From positions 1 through 61,795 of the forward strand of contig JACRIR010000262.1 in NCBI GenBank assembly GCA_016215705.1: DNA of 61,795 bases. The letters are read 5' to 3'. The notes beneath the pieces are model-generated. The model was not told the origin of the DNA, did not search any database, and saw only the letters and a list, made by a program, of their open reading frames with translations. Source of the DNA: Candidatus Poribacteria bacterium. Lineage in GTDB: Bacteria > Abyssobacteria > SURF-5. Positions 18,232-26,427 of the stretch are shown piece after piece. How positions within the stretch are numbered: the stretch's first letter is position 1; each line of letters starts with the position of its first letter. A program made the translations under genes and the position numbers.

Positions 18232-18247
18232 CGGCACGGTTGTTGCT
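18232..18247 (+). promoter_or_regulatory. Sigma-54 (-24/-12) promoter of the hydrogenase operon
   Basis: CGGCACGGTTGTTGCT matches the consensus TGGCACG-N4-TTGCW at every defined base but the first, with GG (18233-18234) and GC (18245-18246) exactly ten bases apart. The expected transcription start is near 18258, giving a leader of about 130 bases before the NuoE-like gene. No good -35/-10 pair was seen nearby. Confidence 0.75.
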
Positions 18248-18331
18248 CTCACTGCTTCACAGACAAAGGCGCAGGAATTGTGTTTGCGGAAATCGAGCAA
18301 CTCCGCGAATCACTGCGTTTGGTCGCACAGA

Positions 18332-18350
18332 GTTTCACCGAAGGTGAAAC
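18332..18350 (+). promoter_or_regulatory. Perfect hairpin in the hydrogenase operon leader
   Basis: GTTTCACC and GGTGAAAC pair as an 8-base-pair stem around GAA, 37 bases before the first start codon. There is no T-run, so it is not a normal terminator. It could be an RNA structure or a protein-binding site. Confidence 0.45.
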
Positions 18351-18386
18351 AGCTCTTGTACATGTCGCTGGAGCGAGGAGAGCGCT

Positions 18387-18917
18387 ATGAATCGTGAATG
18401 CACATGTGAGGGGAAAGGCGTTAATGATGAATTCACGGCTGAGCAATGGAAACTGGTTGATGACGTGGTAAGGAAGTACCGGGGCAAGCCCGGAGCTCTG
18501 ATCCCGGTGTTGGAAGAAGTCCAGAGCATCACGGGTTATCTGCCGGAGTCAATGCAGCGGCGCGTTGCAAAAGGGCTCGGCATTCCCCTGAGCCAGGTAT
18601 ACGGGGTAGTCACGTTCTACTCGTTTTTCACCATGACTCCGCGTGGCAAACATCAAGTTAGGGTTTGCCTAGGCACTGCGTGCCATGTGCGGGGCGCCAA
18701 GCGGGTACTCGAAGAAATGGAGCGAAAACTCGGGATCGAGCCGGGTGGATGCACGGATGACAGACAGTTCAGTCTCGACCTGGTCCGTTGCGTGGGAGCG
18801 TGCGGGCTCGGCCCCGTGGTGGTGGTGGATGAAGAAACTCACAAGCAGGTAAAAGTGGCCAAGCTCGATGCGATCGTGGACAAGTATCGCGCCGAATCCC
18901 CAACCGCTGAGGAGTAA
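18387..18917 (+). CDS. NuoE-like [2Fe-2S] subunit of NAD-linked hydrogenase
   Basis: A 176-residue thioredoxin-like [2Fe-2S] protein of the NuoE/HndA family. It contains LIPVLEEVQSITGYLP near 47, the cluster ligands in CLGTACHVRGA near 95, and the later pair in VRCVGACGLGPVV near 135. In hydrogenases of this type it carries electrons between the flavin subunit and the catalytic subunit. A GAGGAGAG ribosome site lies just before the ATG. It is the first gene after the sigma-54 promoter and ends six bases before the flavin subunit gene, so the two are co-translated. Confidence 0.93.
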   Translation: MNRECTCEGKGVNDEFTAEQWKLVDDVVRKYRGKPGALIPVLEEVQSITGYLPESMQRRVAKGLGIPLSQVYGVVTFYSFFTMTPRGKHQVRVCLGTACHVRGAKRVLEEMERKLGIEPGGCTDDRQFSLDLVRCVGACGLGPVVVVDEETHKQVKVAKLDAIVDKYRAESPTAEE

Positions 18918-18923
18918 CAAACC

Positions 18924-21900
18924 ATGGCCAAGAAGAAGCTGACGATAGATGATTTGAATGTCATTCGTGACCGGGTGGAAAAGGAGAGGGCAAAGTACCG
19001 TCTCCACGCCATGCTGTGCGGCGACACGGGCTGTGTAGCAGGCGGCAGCAAGCCGGTCGCGGTTGCTTTGGCGGAGGAAGTTGCGAAGCATGGCCTGTCG
19101 AGTGAAGTCCGAATTATTGAGACGGGCTGCCAAGGTCTGTGTTCCGTGGGCCCCGTTATGACGATTGTTCCAGAGAGGATTTTCTATCAGAAGTTGACTC
19201 CGCAAGACATGGCTGAGCTCGTGGAGCGGCATTTCATGGAAGGGGAACCGCTGAAACGGCTGATGTACGTTGATCCGGCCTCCGGGGAAATCATTCCTCG
19301 AATGGACGATATCCCATTCTTCGCAAATCAGCAGTTGAGGGTTTTGCATAACAAGGGTCTGATAGACCCGGAAAAAATTGAAGATTACATCTGGCGCAAT
19401 GGCTACAGGGCATTGGCCAACGCGCTCCTCGAAATGACCCCTTCCCAGATTATCGCCGAAGTAAAAGCTTCCGGTTTGCGCGGCCGCGGCGGGGCTGGTT
19501 TCCCCACCGGCGTTAAGTGGGAATTCTGCGCGAATTCCAAGGGTGATGTCAAATACGTGCTATGCAACGCGGATGAGGGCGACCCCGGCGCTTTCATGGA
19601 CCGTAGCGTGATGGAGGGCGATCCGCACTCGATCATAGAAGGCATGATCATAGCGGCCAAGGCAATCAACTCGCATCAAGGCTACATCTATTGCCGGGCC
19701 GAGTATCCGAGGGCGGTGAAGAGACTCAATGTGGCGATTGAGCATGCTAAGGAATGCGGGCTTCTGGGCAAAGACATTTTCGGTTCCGGGTTCGACTTCG
19801 ATGTCGAGGTTTACTATGGCGCCGGCGCATTTGTGTGCGGCGAGGAAACGGCGTTGATGACCTCCATCGAGGGACGCCGGGGCATGCCACGTCCGCGACC
19901 TCCATTCCCGGCTATTTCGGGGCTGTGGAAAAAGCCCACTATCCTCAACAACGTGGAGACCTTTTCGAATATTCCCCATATTATCGTCAATGGCGGAGAC
20001 GAATACGCCAAAATCGGAACCGAATCGTCAAAGGGCACAAAAGTGTTCGCGCTCACCGGCAAAGTCAATAACACCGGTTTGGTAGAAGTGCCAATGGGTA
20101 CCACCATCGGCCACATCATCTTCGATATTGGCGATGGCATCTTGGGTGGAAAGGAGTTTAAGGCGGCCCAACTCGGCGGACCGTCCGGAGGATGCCTCCC
20201 GGCGGAGCATCTTAATCTCCCAACAGATTATGAAGCCATAACAAGAGCCGGCGCGATCATGGGCTCCGGCGGCATGATTGTGATGGACGAGGACACCTGC
20301 ATGGTTGACATGGCACGCTACTTCATGGACTTCTGTCAGGATGAGTCCTGCGGGAAATGCACTCCATGCAGGGTGGGCACAAAACGGATGCTCGAGATTC
20401 TGCAGCGGATATGCAATGGAGAAGGCAAAGAAGGCGACATTGAGCTGCTTGAGGAGCTTGCAGCAAGCATTAAGGATACGGCTCTCTGCGGACTCGGGCA
20501 GACAGCGCCCAACCCGGTTCTCAGCACCATCCGTTATTTCCGCCATGAATATGAAGCCCATATTCACGACAAGCATTGTCCGGCCGCGGTGTGCTCTGCT
20601 CTGTTCAAGAGCCCATGCCAGCACACGTGTCCGCTCGGCATGGATATTCCCGCCTACGTCGCGCTGATACGCGCCGGTCGTGTGGACGATGCTTACAGGG
20701 TGCTCAAGCGCACCAATCCCTTCCCGAGCGTTTGTGGACGCGTTTGCGGGCATCCTTGCCAGAAGAAATGCCGTCGCGGCCAGCTTGACGAGCCGGTCGC
20801 CATCAAGTTCATCAAACGCTTTGTCACCGATAACGCAGAAAGACCGGAAGTCAAGCCGATTCCCGTCACGCGAAAAGAACGGATAGCCGTTGTCGGTGCC
20901 GGACCGGCGGGTCTCACTGCCGCTCTGGAATTGAAGAAACGTGGGTATGCTGTCACGGTATTCGAGGAGGCGCCAAAAGCGGGCGGCATGCTCAGATGGG
21001 GAATTCCTGCTTATCGACTCCCCCGCGAGGCGCTTGACGCCGAGATCGCGGACGTGCTCAAGACAGGTGTCGAACTGCGTGCGAATGTTCGCATCGGGCG
21101 CGACATTACCTTCGAGGAGTTGGGTCGGAAATTTGACGCGATCTACCTGGCCGTCGGCGCTCAAAAGAGCTACGCGCTGGGCATACCCGGTGAAGATGTC
21201 GAGGGCTCATTTGGCGCAGTCGAGATGCTAAGAGCGCACAACAACGGGGAGCCTGTGAAGATCGGCAAGCGGGTTGCCGTCATAGGCGGGGGCAACTCCG
21301 CGATCGACGCTGCCAGAACAGCCGTCAGGCTGAAAGCCGAGTCGGTCACGATCTACTACCGCCGTGAGCGCAAGGACATGCCGGCTCAGGAGATCGAGAT
21401 CAAGGCGGCTGAGGAGGAGGGCGTGCGCATCGAATATCTCGTTGCTCCGGTCAAGGTGATTTCCCAAAACGGCAGAGCATCGCGCCTTGAGCTCGCTCGC
21501 ATGAACCTGGGCGAGTTTGACAGGAGTGGTCGCAAGAGGCCCGCGCCTATTCCCGGATCGGAGTTCACCGTTGATGTCGATACAGTCATAGCCGCTATCA
21601 GCCAAAGGGCCGACCTCGATTTCCTTCCGAAGGAAAGCGGGGTGGAGACCACGCGGACCACGGTGAAAGTGGATGAGACTTTCAAGACCGGCAATGCCAA
21701 GGTCTGGGCGGGCGGCGACGCAGTGACCGGCCCTGCAATGGTCGTGGACGCTATCAGGGCAGGTCAAGACGCTGCTCGGCAAATAGATGCGGCGATGCGC
21801 GCCGCTCGGGGTGAGAAACACTGGATTGCGCCGCCGGATGACGGGATCGTCATACCGTTCGAGGTGGACGAGGAGACTATCGAGCAGCCCCAGGCCGTCA

Positions 21901-22022
21901 TGCCGGAGATTCCGGCATCCGAGCGACGAGAGGATTTTCGCGAGGTAGAGCTAGGTTACGATCTAAAGGTCGCCATGGCGGAAGCTCGTCGCTGCATGCG
22001 ATGCGACGCGAAAACCGAGTAA
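18924..22022 (+). CDS. NuoF-like flavin subunit fused to GltD-type NAD(P)/FAD oxidoreductase
   Basis: An unusually long (1032 residues) electron-transfer subunit. An N-terminal thioredoxin-like [2Fe-2S] domain (1-110) has CGDTGC and GCQGLC. The NuoF core (about 150-545) has the NADH/FMN loop GLRGRGGAGFPTG, ESCGKCTPCRVG for a [4Fe-4S] cluster and CGLGQTAPNPV. After HCPAAVC near 552, the usual HndC-type tail of two ferredoxin motifs is replaced. In its place is a GltD-like [4Fe-4S] domain (CQHTCPLGMDIPAYV, then CGRVCGHPCQKKC) and an FAD/NAD(P) module (VVGAGPAGL near 656, AVIGGGNSAIDAA). The chain ends CMRCD. The second flavin site suggests branching or bifurcating electron flow between NAD(H), NADP(H) and ferredoxin (inference). 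Confidence 0.93.
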   Translation: MAKKKLTIDDLNVIRDRVEKERAKYRLHAMLCGDTGCVAGGSKPVAVALAEEVAKHGLSSEVRIIETGCQGLCSVGPVMTIVPERIFYQKLTPQDMAELVERHFMEGEPLKRLMYVDPASGEIIPRMDDIPFFANQQLRVLHNKGLIDPEKIEDYIWRNGYRALANALLEMTPSQIIAEVKASGLRGRGGAGFPTGVKWEFCANSKGDVKYVLCNADEGDPGAFMDRSVMEGDPHSIIEGMIIAAKAINSHQGYIYCRAEYPRAVKRLNVAIEHAKECGLLGKDIFGSGFDFDVEVYYGAGAFVCGEETALMTSIEGRRGMPRPRPPFPAISGLWKKPTILNNVETFSNIPHIIVNGGDEYAKIGTESSKGTKVFALTGKVNNTGLVEVPMGTTIGHIIFDIGDGILGGKEFKAAQLGGPSGGCLPAEHLNLPTDYEAITRAGAIMGSGGMIVMDEDTCMVDMARYFMDFCQDESCGKCTPCRVGTKRMLEILQRICNGEGKEGDIELLEELAASIKDTALCGLGQTAPNPVLSTIRYFRHEYEAHIHDKHCPAAVCSALFKSPCQHTCPLGMDIPAYVALIRAGRVDDAYRVLKRTNPFPSVCGRVCGHPCQKKCRRGQLDEPVAIKFIKRFVTDNAERPEVKPIPVTRKERIAVVGAGPAGLTAALELKKRGYAVTVFEEAPKAGGMLRWGIPAYRLPREALDAEIADVLKTGVELRANVRIGRDITFEELGRKFDAIYLAVGAQKSYALGIPGEDVEGSFGAVEMLRAHNNGEPVKIGKRVAVIGGGNSAIDAARTAVRLKAESVTIYYRRERKDMPAQEIEIKAAEEEGVRIEYLVAPVKVISQNGRASRLELARMNLGEFDRSGRKRPAPIPGSEFTVDVDTVIAAISQRADLDFLPKESGVETTRTTVKVDETFKTGNAKVWAGGDAVTGPAMVVDAIRAGQDAARQIDAAMRAARGEKHWIAPPDDGIVIPFEVDEETIEQPQAVMPEIPASERREDFREVELGYDLKVAMAEARRCMRCDAKTE

Positions 22023-22087
22023 CGTAGCATCCCCCTTGCCTTTTCATGAAAGAGGGGTAAGAGGGGATTTGAAAAAGGAGAAGCGAG

Positions 22088-23815
22088 ATGGTTACTTTGA
22101 CTATAGACAACCGCAAGACACAAGTCCCGGAGGGCACGACCATTCTCGAGGCGGCCCGCTCAATCGGCGTCCGAATCCCCGCGCTTTGTACGTTGCCGGA
22201 GCTCAACCACGCGCCCGGGGCCTGTCGCGTGTGCGTTGTGGAGGTTGAAAGAAGTAGAACGCTGGTAGCCTCGTGCGTGTACCCCGTAGCCGAGGGAATG
22301 AAGGTGAAAACCAATTCTGAACGGGTGCGCCGAGCGAGGAGAAGCGTGGTCGAGTTCCTCCTCTCTGATCATCCACAGGATTGCAACATATGTCAGAAAC
22401 ACGAGCACTGCGAGCTCCAGGCGGTGGCCGAGCTCGTCGGGGTGCGAACCATCCGGGTGGGGAGAACGGATTTCACGACTCACCGCATCGATGACTCCTC
22501 GCCTTCGCTTATCCGTGACGCGTCCAAGTGCATTAATTGTCTGCGTTGCGTCACTGTCTGCGCCGAGGTTCAGGGAGTGAGTCTATTGACGCCCGAAGGT
22601 CGCGGATTCGATTCAAAGGTCGTCCCCGCTATGAGCGCCAACCTCGCGGATTCGGCGTGCGCCTATTGCGGCCAGTGCGCGGTAGTGTGTCCCACGGGCG
22701 CGATTATCGAGCGCGACGACAGCGACAAGGCGCTGGCCGCTCTTGAAGACCCCAGGAAACACGTCGTCGTGCAGGAGGCGCCTGCCATTCGGGCGGCGCT
22801 GGGAGAGGAGTTCGACATGCCGCCCGGAACGCTCGTAACCGGCAAGATGATAGCGGCTCTACGGCGTTTAGGATTCGACAAGGTGTTCGACACCAACTTT
22901 ACTGCGGACCTCACAATTCTTGAGGAAGGCAGCGAGTTGCTGAAGCGCGTGAAGACGGGTGTCAATCTGCCGATGATAACTTCGTGCAGCCCGGGGTGGA
23001 TCAAATTCATCGAGCATTTCTATCCGGACCTGCTTCCACATCTGAGCACGTGTAAATCGCCTCAACAAATGTTTGGCGCTCTGGCAAAGACCTATTACGC
23101 CCAGTTCGCGGGCATCGACCCTAGAGATATATACGTAGTCTCCATTATGCCATGCACGGCCAAGAAGTACGAGGCCTCACGGCCAGAGATGTGCTCCTCC
23201 GGTTATCGCGACGTGGATGCTGTTCTCACGACCCGCGAACTGGGCCGTATGATACGGCAAGCAGGTGTTGACTTTGTGAACCTCCCGGAGGATACTTATG
23301 ATGCGCCCATGGGGCAGTACACGGGCGCAGGCACTATCTTCGGGGCGACCGGCGGCGTGATGGAGGCCGCGTTGAGAACCGTCTATGCGGTTGTGACAGG
23401 CAAGAGTATGCCCAGCCTCGATATCACGCCTGTCCGCGGACTGGCCGGCGTCAAAGAGGCCGCGATGGTTGTCGGAGAACTGGGCGAAGTCCGGGTGGCG
23501 GTGGCGCACGGGCTGGCCAATGCCAGAAGACTTATGGATAAAGTGACCGACGGTTCCGCGAATTACCAATTCATCGAGATCATGGCGTGTCCCGGTGGCT
23601 GCGTGGGTGGTGGCGGCCAACCCCTTCCGGTCAGCAATGAGAAGCGCATGCTTCGCGCGCAAGCTCTGTATCTGGACGATGGTGAGGTCCAGCAATTCAG
23701 ACAATCGCATGAAAATCCGGGTGTCAAAGAGCTTTACGAGAAGTTCCTAAAGGAGCCTCTCGGCGAGATGTCCCATAAGTTGCTCCACACCCATTATGTA
23801 AAGCGTGGCGTCTAA
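22088..23815 (+). CDS. [FeFe]-hydrogenase catalytic subunit (HydA/HndD type)
   Basis: A 575-residue group A hydrogenase that makes or oxidises H2 at an H-cluster. A plant-type [2Fe-2S] domain leads (CRVCVVEV near 42), then an HxxxC motif (EHCELQ), two [4Fe-4S] motifs (CINCLRCVTVC and CAYCGQCAVVC) and the H-cluster domain. H-cluster motifs are L1 TSCSPGW (Cys at 300), L2 MPCTAKKYE and L3 EIMACPGGCVGGGGQP. L1 has Ser where the classic form has a second Cys. It follows the flavin subunit by 65 bases with a GGAG-like ribosome site. With the NuoE and NuoF-like partners it forms a soluble NAD(P)-linked hydrogenase. Confidence 0.95.
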   Translation: MVTLTIDNRKTQVPEGTTILEAARSIGVRIPALCTLPELNHAPGACRVCVVEVERSRTLVASCVYPVAEGMKVKTNSERVRRARRSVVEFLLSDHPQDCNICQKHEHCELQAVAELVGVRTIRVGRTDFTTHRIDDSSPSLIRDASKCINCLRCVTVCAEVQGVSLLTPEGRGFDSKVVPAMSANLADSACAYCGQCAVVCPTGAIIERDDSDKALAALEDPRKHVVVQEAPAIRAALGEEFDMPPGTLVTGKMIAALRRLGFDKVFDTNFTADLTILEEGSELLKRVKTGVNLPMITSCSPGWIKFIEHFYPDLLPHLSTCKSPQQMFGALAKTYYAQFAGIDPRDIYVVSIMPCTAKKYEASRPEMCSSGYRDVDAVLTTRELGRMIRQAGVDFVNLPEDTYDAPMGQYTGAGTIFGATGGVMEAALRTVYAVVTGKSMPSLDITPVRGLAGVKEAAMVVGELGEVRVAVAHGLANARRLMDKVTDGSANYQFIEIMACPGGCVGGGGQPLPVSNEKRMLRAQALYLDDGEVQQFRQSHENPGVKELYEKFLKEPLGEMSHKLLHTHYVKRGV

Positions 23816-23903
23816 CCGGAAGGAGGCATCGGGGCATTGCATTTTCTTGAGCCACACTCCACACGCTTCGCGATGCCGTTTTGAGAAGGAAGAGGAGGTT
23901 ATT

Positions 23904-24308
23904 ATGCCGAGCAATGCTGAAATACTCCTGGTGGACGATGACCGTGACATTCGTGATTCCGTCCGCATTATCCTGGAGAAGAGTGGTTATGCGGTTCGGA
24001 CCGCTGCAAACGGGCGTGAGGCCCTCGAGGCGCTCAAAGTCAGGCTTCCGGACCTCATGATCCTGGACATTATGATGGCTACCGATACCGAGGGCTTCGA
24101 TCTGGCATATGAGCTCAAAGGGAAGGCCGATTTCGAGAACCTTCCCATCATACTTCTCACCAGCTTCCTCGATAAAGTTCGAAGCGATGGGCCGGATAAG
24201 TTTCAGCACATCCTTGGAGAGGAATGGCCGGCCAAATGGCTTTTTGAGAAGCCCGTTGACTCCAAGAAACTGCTCGATAAGATAAAAGGCATTCTGAGCG
24301 GAGGGTGA
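23904..24308 (+). CDS. Single-domain response regulator (receiver only)
   Basis: A 134-residue receiver with the acidic pair in LLVDDDRDIRD, the phospho-Asp in LMILDIMM near residue 53, and the conserved LLTS and EKPVD near the end. There is no output domain, so it must work through protein contacts or as a phosphate relay. I chose the ATG at 23904 because AGAGGAGG lies ten bases before it. It sits between the hydrogenase gene and a membrane histidine kinase, an obvious partner, and within the same transcription direction as the maturation genes. Confidence 0.9.
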   Translation: MPSNAEILLVDDDRDIRDSVRIILEKSGYAVRTAANGREALEALKVRLPDLMILDIMMATDTEGFDLAYELKGKADFENLPIILLTSFLDKVRSDGPDKFQHILGEEWPAKWLFEKPVDSKKLLDKIKGILSGG

Positions 24309-24492
24309 GCAGGCTGCCATAGTGGAGCAGTCAAATCGCCGGGCTGAGGATGCAGCTCAGGGGCGGGCCCAAAGTTCGGGTTTTTTCCCGGCAAACGAGA
24401 TGGGGCGACGTATGTGGTAAAGCAAGAGGGTGTTTGGAAACAACGCCGGGCATTGTCTGAAGGGTGTTTTCTTAAAACGGAATGGTTCACAA

Positions 24493-26427
24493 ATGAACCG
24501 CAGATCTGAAAACATAGCGCTGGGGAATTTTCCGGAAGAAATCCACAAGCGGAAGCGGATTATACTTGGCGAACTTAAGGAGAGGACCATCTGGTTTGTC
24601 CGCTTACGGTGGCTGGTTCCTCCGAGTATCGCGGCGGGCGCCGCCGCGGCCAGGCTGATAGGAGTTGAATTTCCGGCAGGAGCGCTTCTGGTTGTGGCCG
24701 CGTTCATTCTGGCGTATAACGCCGTGTTTTACGCGCGCAGTCGCTCCTTGGAAGGGGACCAGCCGGATCAGACAGACTACGTTCAGAAGTTCACATATTG
24801 GCAGGTAGCCCTCGATTACGCCGCGATGTTCCTCCTGATCCATTTCACAGGCGGAGCGGCGAGCCCATTAATTTTTTTCTTCATATTCCACATCATATTT
24901 GCTTCAATCCTGCTGAGGCCGCGTTCAGCATACGGCTTCGCGGCGCTGGCCGCCACAGGGATGGGGGCAATCGCGGCCGGCGAAAAGCTTGGATGGCTTC
25001 CGCATCACGCGCTTGTATTTCACGGCAGGGCCATCAACCTGATCGAACAACCTTTTCAGACCCTTGTCAATATGGGCTTTTTCGCGACGTCGGTCTTTGT
25101 AACGGCATTTTCCACGACGGCAATCATGAGCATGCTGCGGAAGCGTATCGTTGACCTCGCGGAGCTTTCCGAGAAGTTGACCACGCTCAATAATAAGCTG
25201 AACAGTCTGTACATTATGACTCAAGCCATAGTATCCACCCAGCATCTCGAGGAAATGCTGAAGATCGTCACCTCGGAACTGGCCGATGTGATGAATGTGC
25301 AGGGACTTTCCGTCAAGCTTCTCGGTGAAGACGGCAAAATACTTCGCTACGCCGCAGCCCACGGACTGCCTGAAGGGTTCATCAAGGAGAAAATCATAGA
25401 AGTGGGGAAGAGCCCTCTTAACCGCCGCATCATCGAGGGTGAGCCATTTGTTACCGGGCACGTGACCCAACGAGAAATGTTTCAGTTCGGGGAAGACCTC
25501 GCGGCGGCCAGGATGCAATCGGTCCTCTTTGTTCCACTTATTGTGGAGGAACGGGTAATTGGAATCCTGGGAGCCTACTCCGCCCATCCGGAGGAGTTCG
25601 GGAGGGATGAAGTTGACTTCTTCCGTCTTGCGGCCGGCCTCGTGGCCATCGCGGTGGAAAACGCCCGCGCTTACGAGTCCATCGAGAGCCTGATGCGGGG
25701 ACGCTCGTGGTTCATGATGCGTGTCGCACATAACTTGCGCGCGCCCCTGGCCGCAATGATCAGCATCCTCGAAGTCGTGCGAAGCGGGTACCAGGGTGAC
25801 CTGAACGACGAGCAGAGCGAATACCTGCGCCGAGTTGACCGCCGCGCCCGGACAATGCTATCGATGATTAACGAACTTATGACACTTGCGTCGGACCGTG
25901 CCGAGACGAGACAAATTGTGCGCGAGCCGATAGACCTCTCGGCGCTTACTCGCAGAATCAGACGCACTTTCCAGGATGAGGCGGCCAAGAAGGGAATCGC
26001 CTTTGAGGTGAGCCTACCCGACGGCACACCCGATATCATGGGCGACTTCGATATGGTTGAACAGATGCTCGAGAATCTCGTGTCGAATTCCATCAAATAT
26101 ACCCCGGCGGCCGGAACCGTGAGTGTGGCATTCTCCTCGGTAGTAAATGGCGGGGGACGGGTCCGGATCGAGGTTCGCGACAATGGCATCGGAATTCCGA
26201 AGGAAGATGTTCCGCGACTGTTCACGGAATTCTTCAGATCGGAAAACGCCAAGTCCGTCGAAGAAGTCGGCACCGGACTGGGCCTGGCTATTGTCAAGGA
26301 GATTGTCGAGCATCACGGAGGGCGGATCCTTGTGGAGAGCGAAGAGGGCCTTGGAACCATTTTCGTTGTCCATCTTCCAGCCGCTCACAAGGAGGGAACA
26401 AATGAAAACCATTGTGAAAGCAAATAG
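24493..26427 (+). CDS. Membrane sensor histidine kinase with GAF domain
   Basis: A 644-residue kinase. About six hydrophobic segments fill residues 30-215, forming a membrane sensor without a large periplasmic loop. A GAF domain follows (about 250-400). The phospho-acceptor motif is VAHNLRAPLAA near 415. The ATPase domain has NLVSNSIKYTP, DNGIGIPKED and VGTGLGLAIV. The ATG at 24493 starts the conserved part; an upstream in-frame GTG at 24430 is possible. Its last 26 bases overlap the hydG start, showing tight coupling to hydrogenase assembly. A link to H2, redox or membrane state is inferred from position only. Confidence 0.9.
   Translation: MNRRSENIALGNFPEEIHKRKRIILGELKERTIWFVRLRWLVPPSIAAGAAAARLIGVEFPAGALLVVAAFILAYNAVFYARSRSLEGDQPDQTDYVQKFTYWQVALDYAAMFLLIHFTGGAASPLIFFFIFHIIFASILLRPRSAYGFAALAATGMGAIAAGEKLGWLPHHALVFHGRAINLIEQPFQTLVNMGFFATSVFVTAFSTTAIMSMLRKRIVDLAELSEKLTTLNNKLNSLYIMTQAIVSTQHLEEMLKIVTSELADVMNVQGLSVKLLGEDGKILRYAAAHGLPEGFIKEKIIEVGKSPLNRRIIEGEPFVTGHVTQREMFQFGEDLAAARMQSVLFVPLIVEERVIGILGAYSAHPEEFGRDEVDFFRLAAGLVAIAVENARAYESIESLMRGRSWFMMRVAHNLRAPLAAMISILEVVRSGYQGDLNDEQSEYLRRVDRRARTMLSMINELMTLASDRAETRQIVREPIDLSALTRRIRRTFQDEAAKKGIAFEVSLPDGTPDIMGDFDMVEQMLENLVSNSIKYTPAAGTVSVAFSSVVNGGGRVRIEVRDNGIGIPKEDVPRLFTEFFRSENAKSVEEVGTGLGLAIVKEIVEHHGGRILVESEEGLGTIFVVHLPAAHKEGTNENHCESK

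Noticed and set aside
20028-21164. Open frame of 378 codons on the minus strand
   Set aside because: It lies entirely antisense to the NuoF-GltD fusion, whose domains are unmistakable; the antisense product has no recognisable motifs.
24366-24388. Terminator after the receiver-only regulator
   Set aside because: CCC-N7-GGG followed by T-run has only a three-base-pair core stem; too weak, and the next genes appear to belong to the same block.
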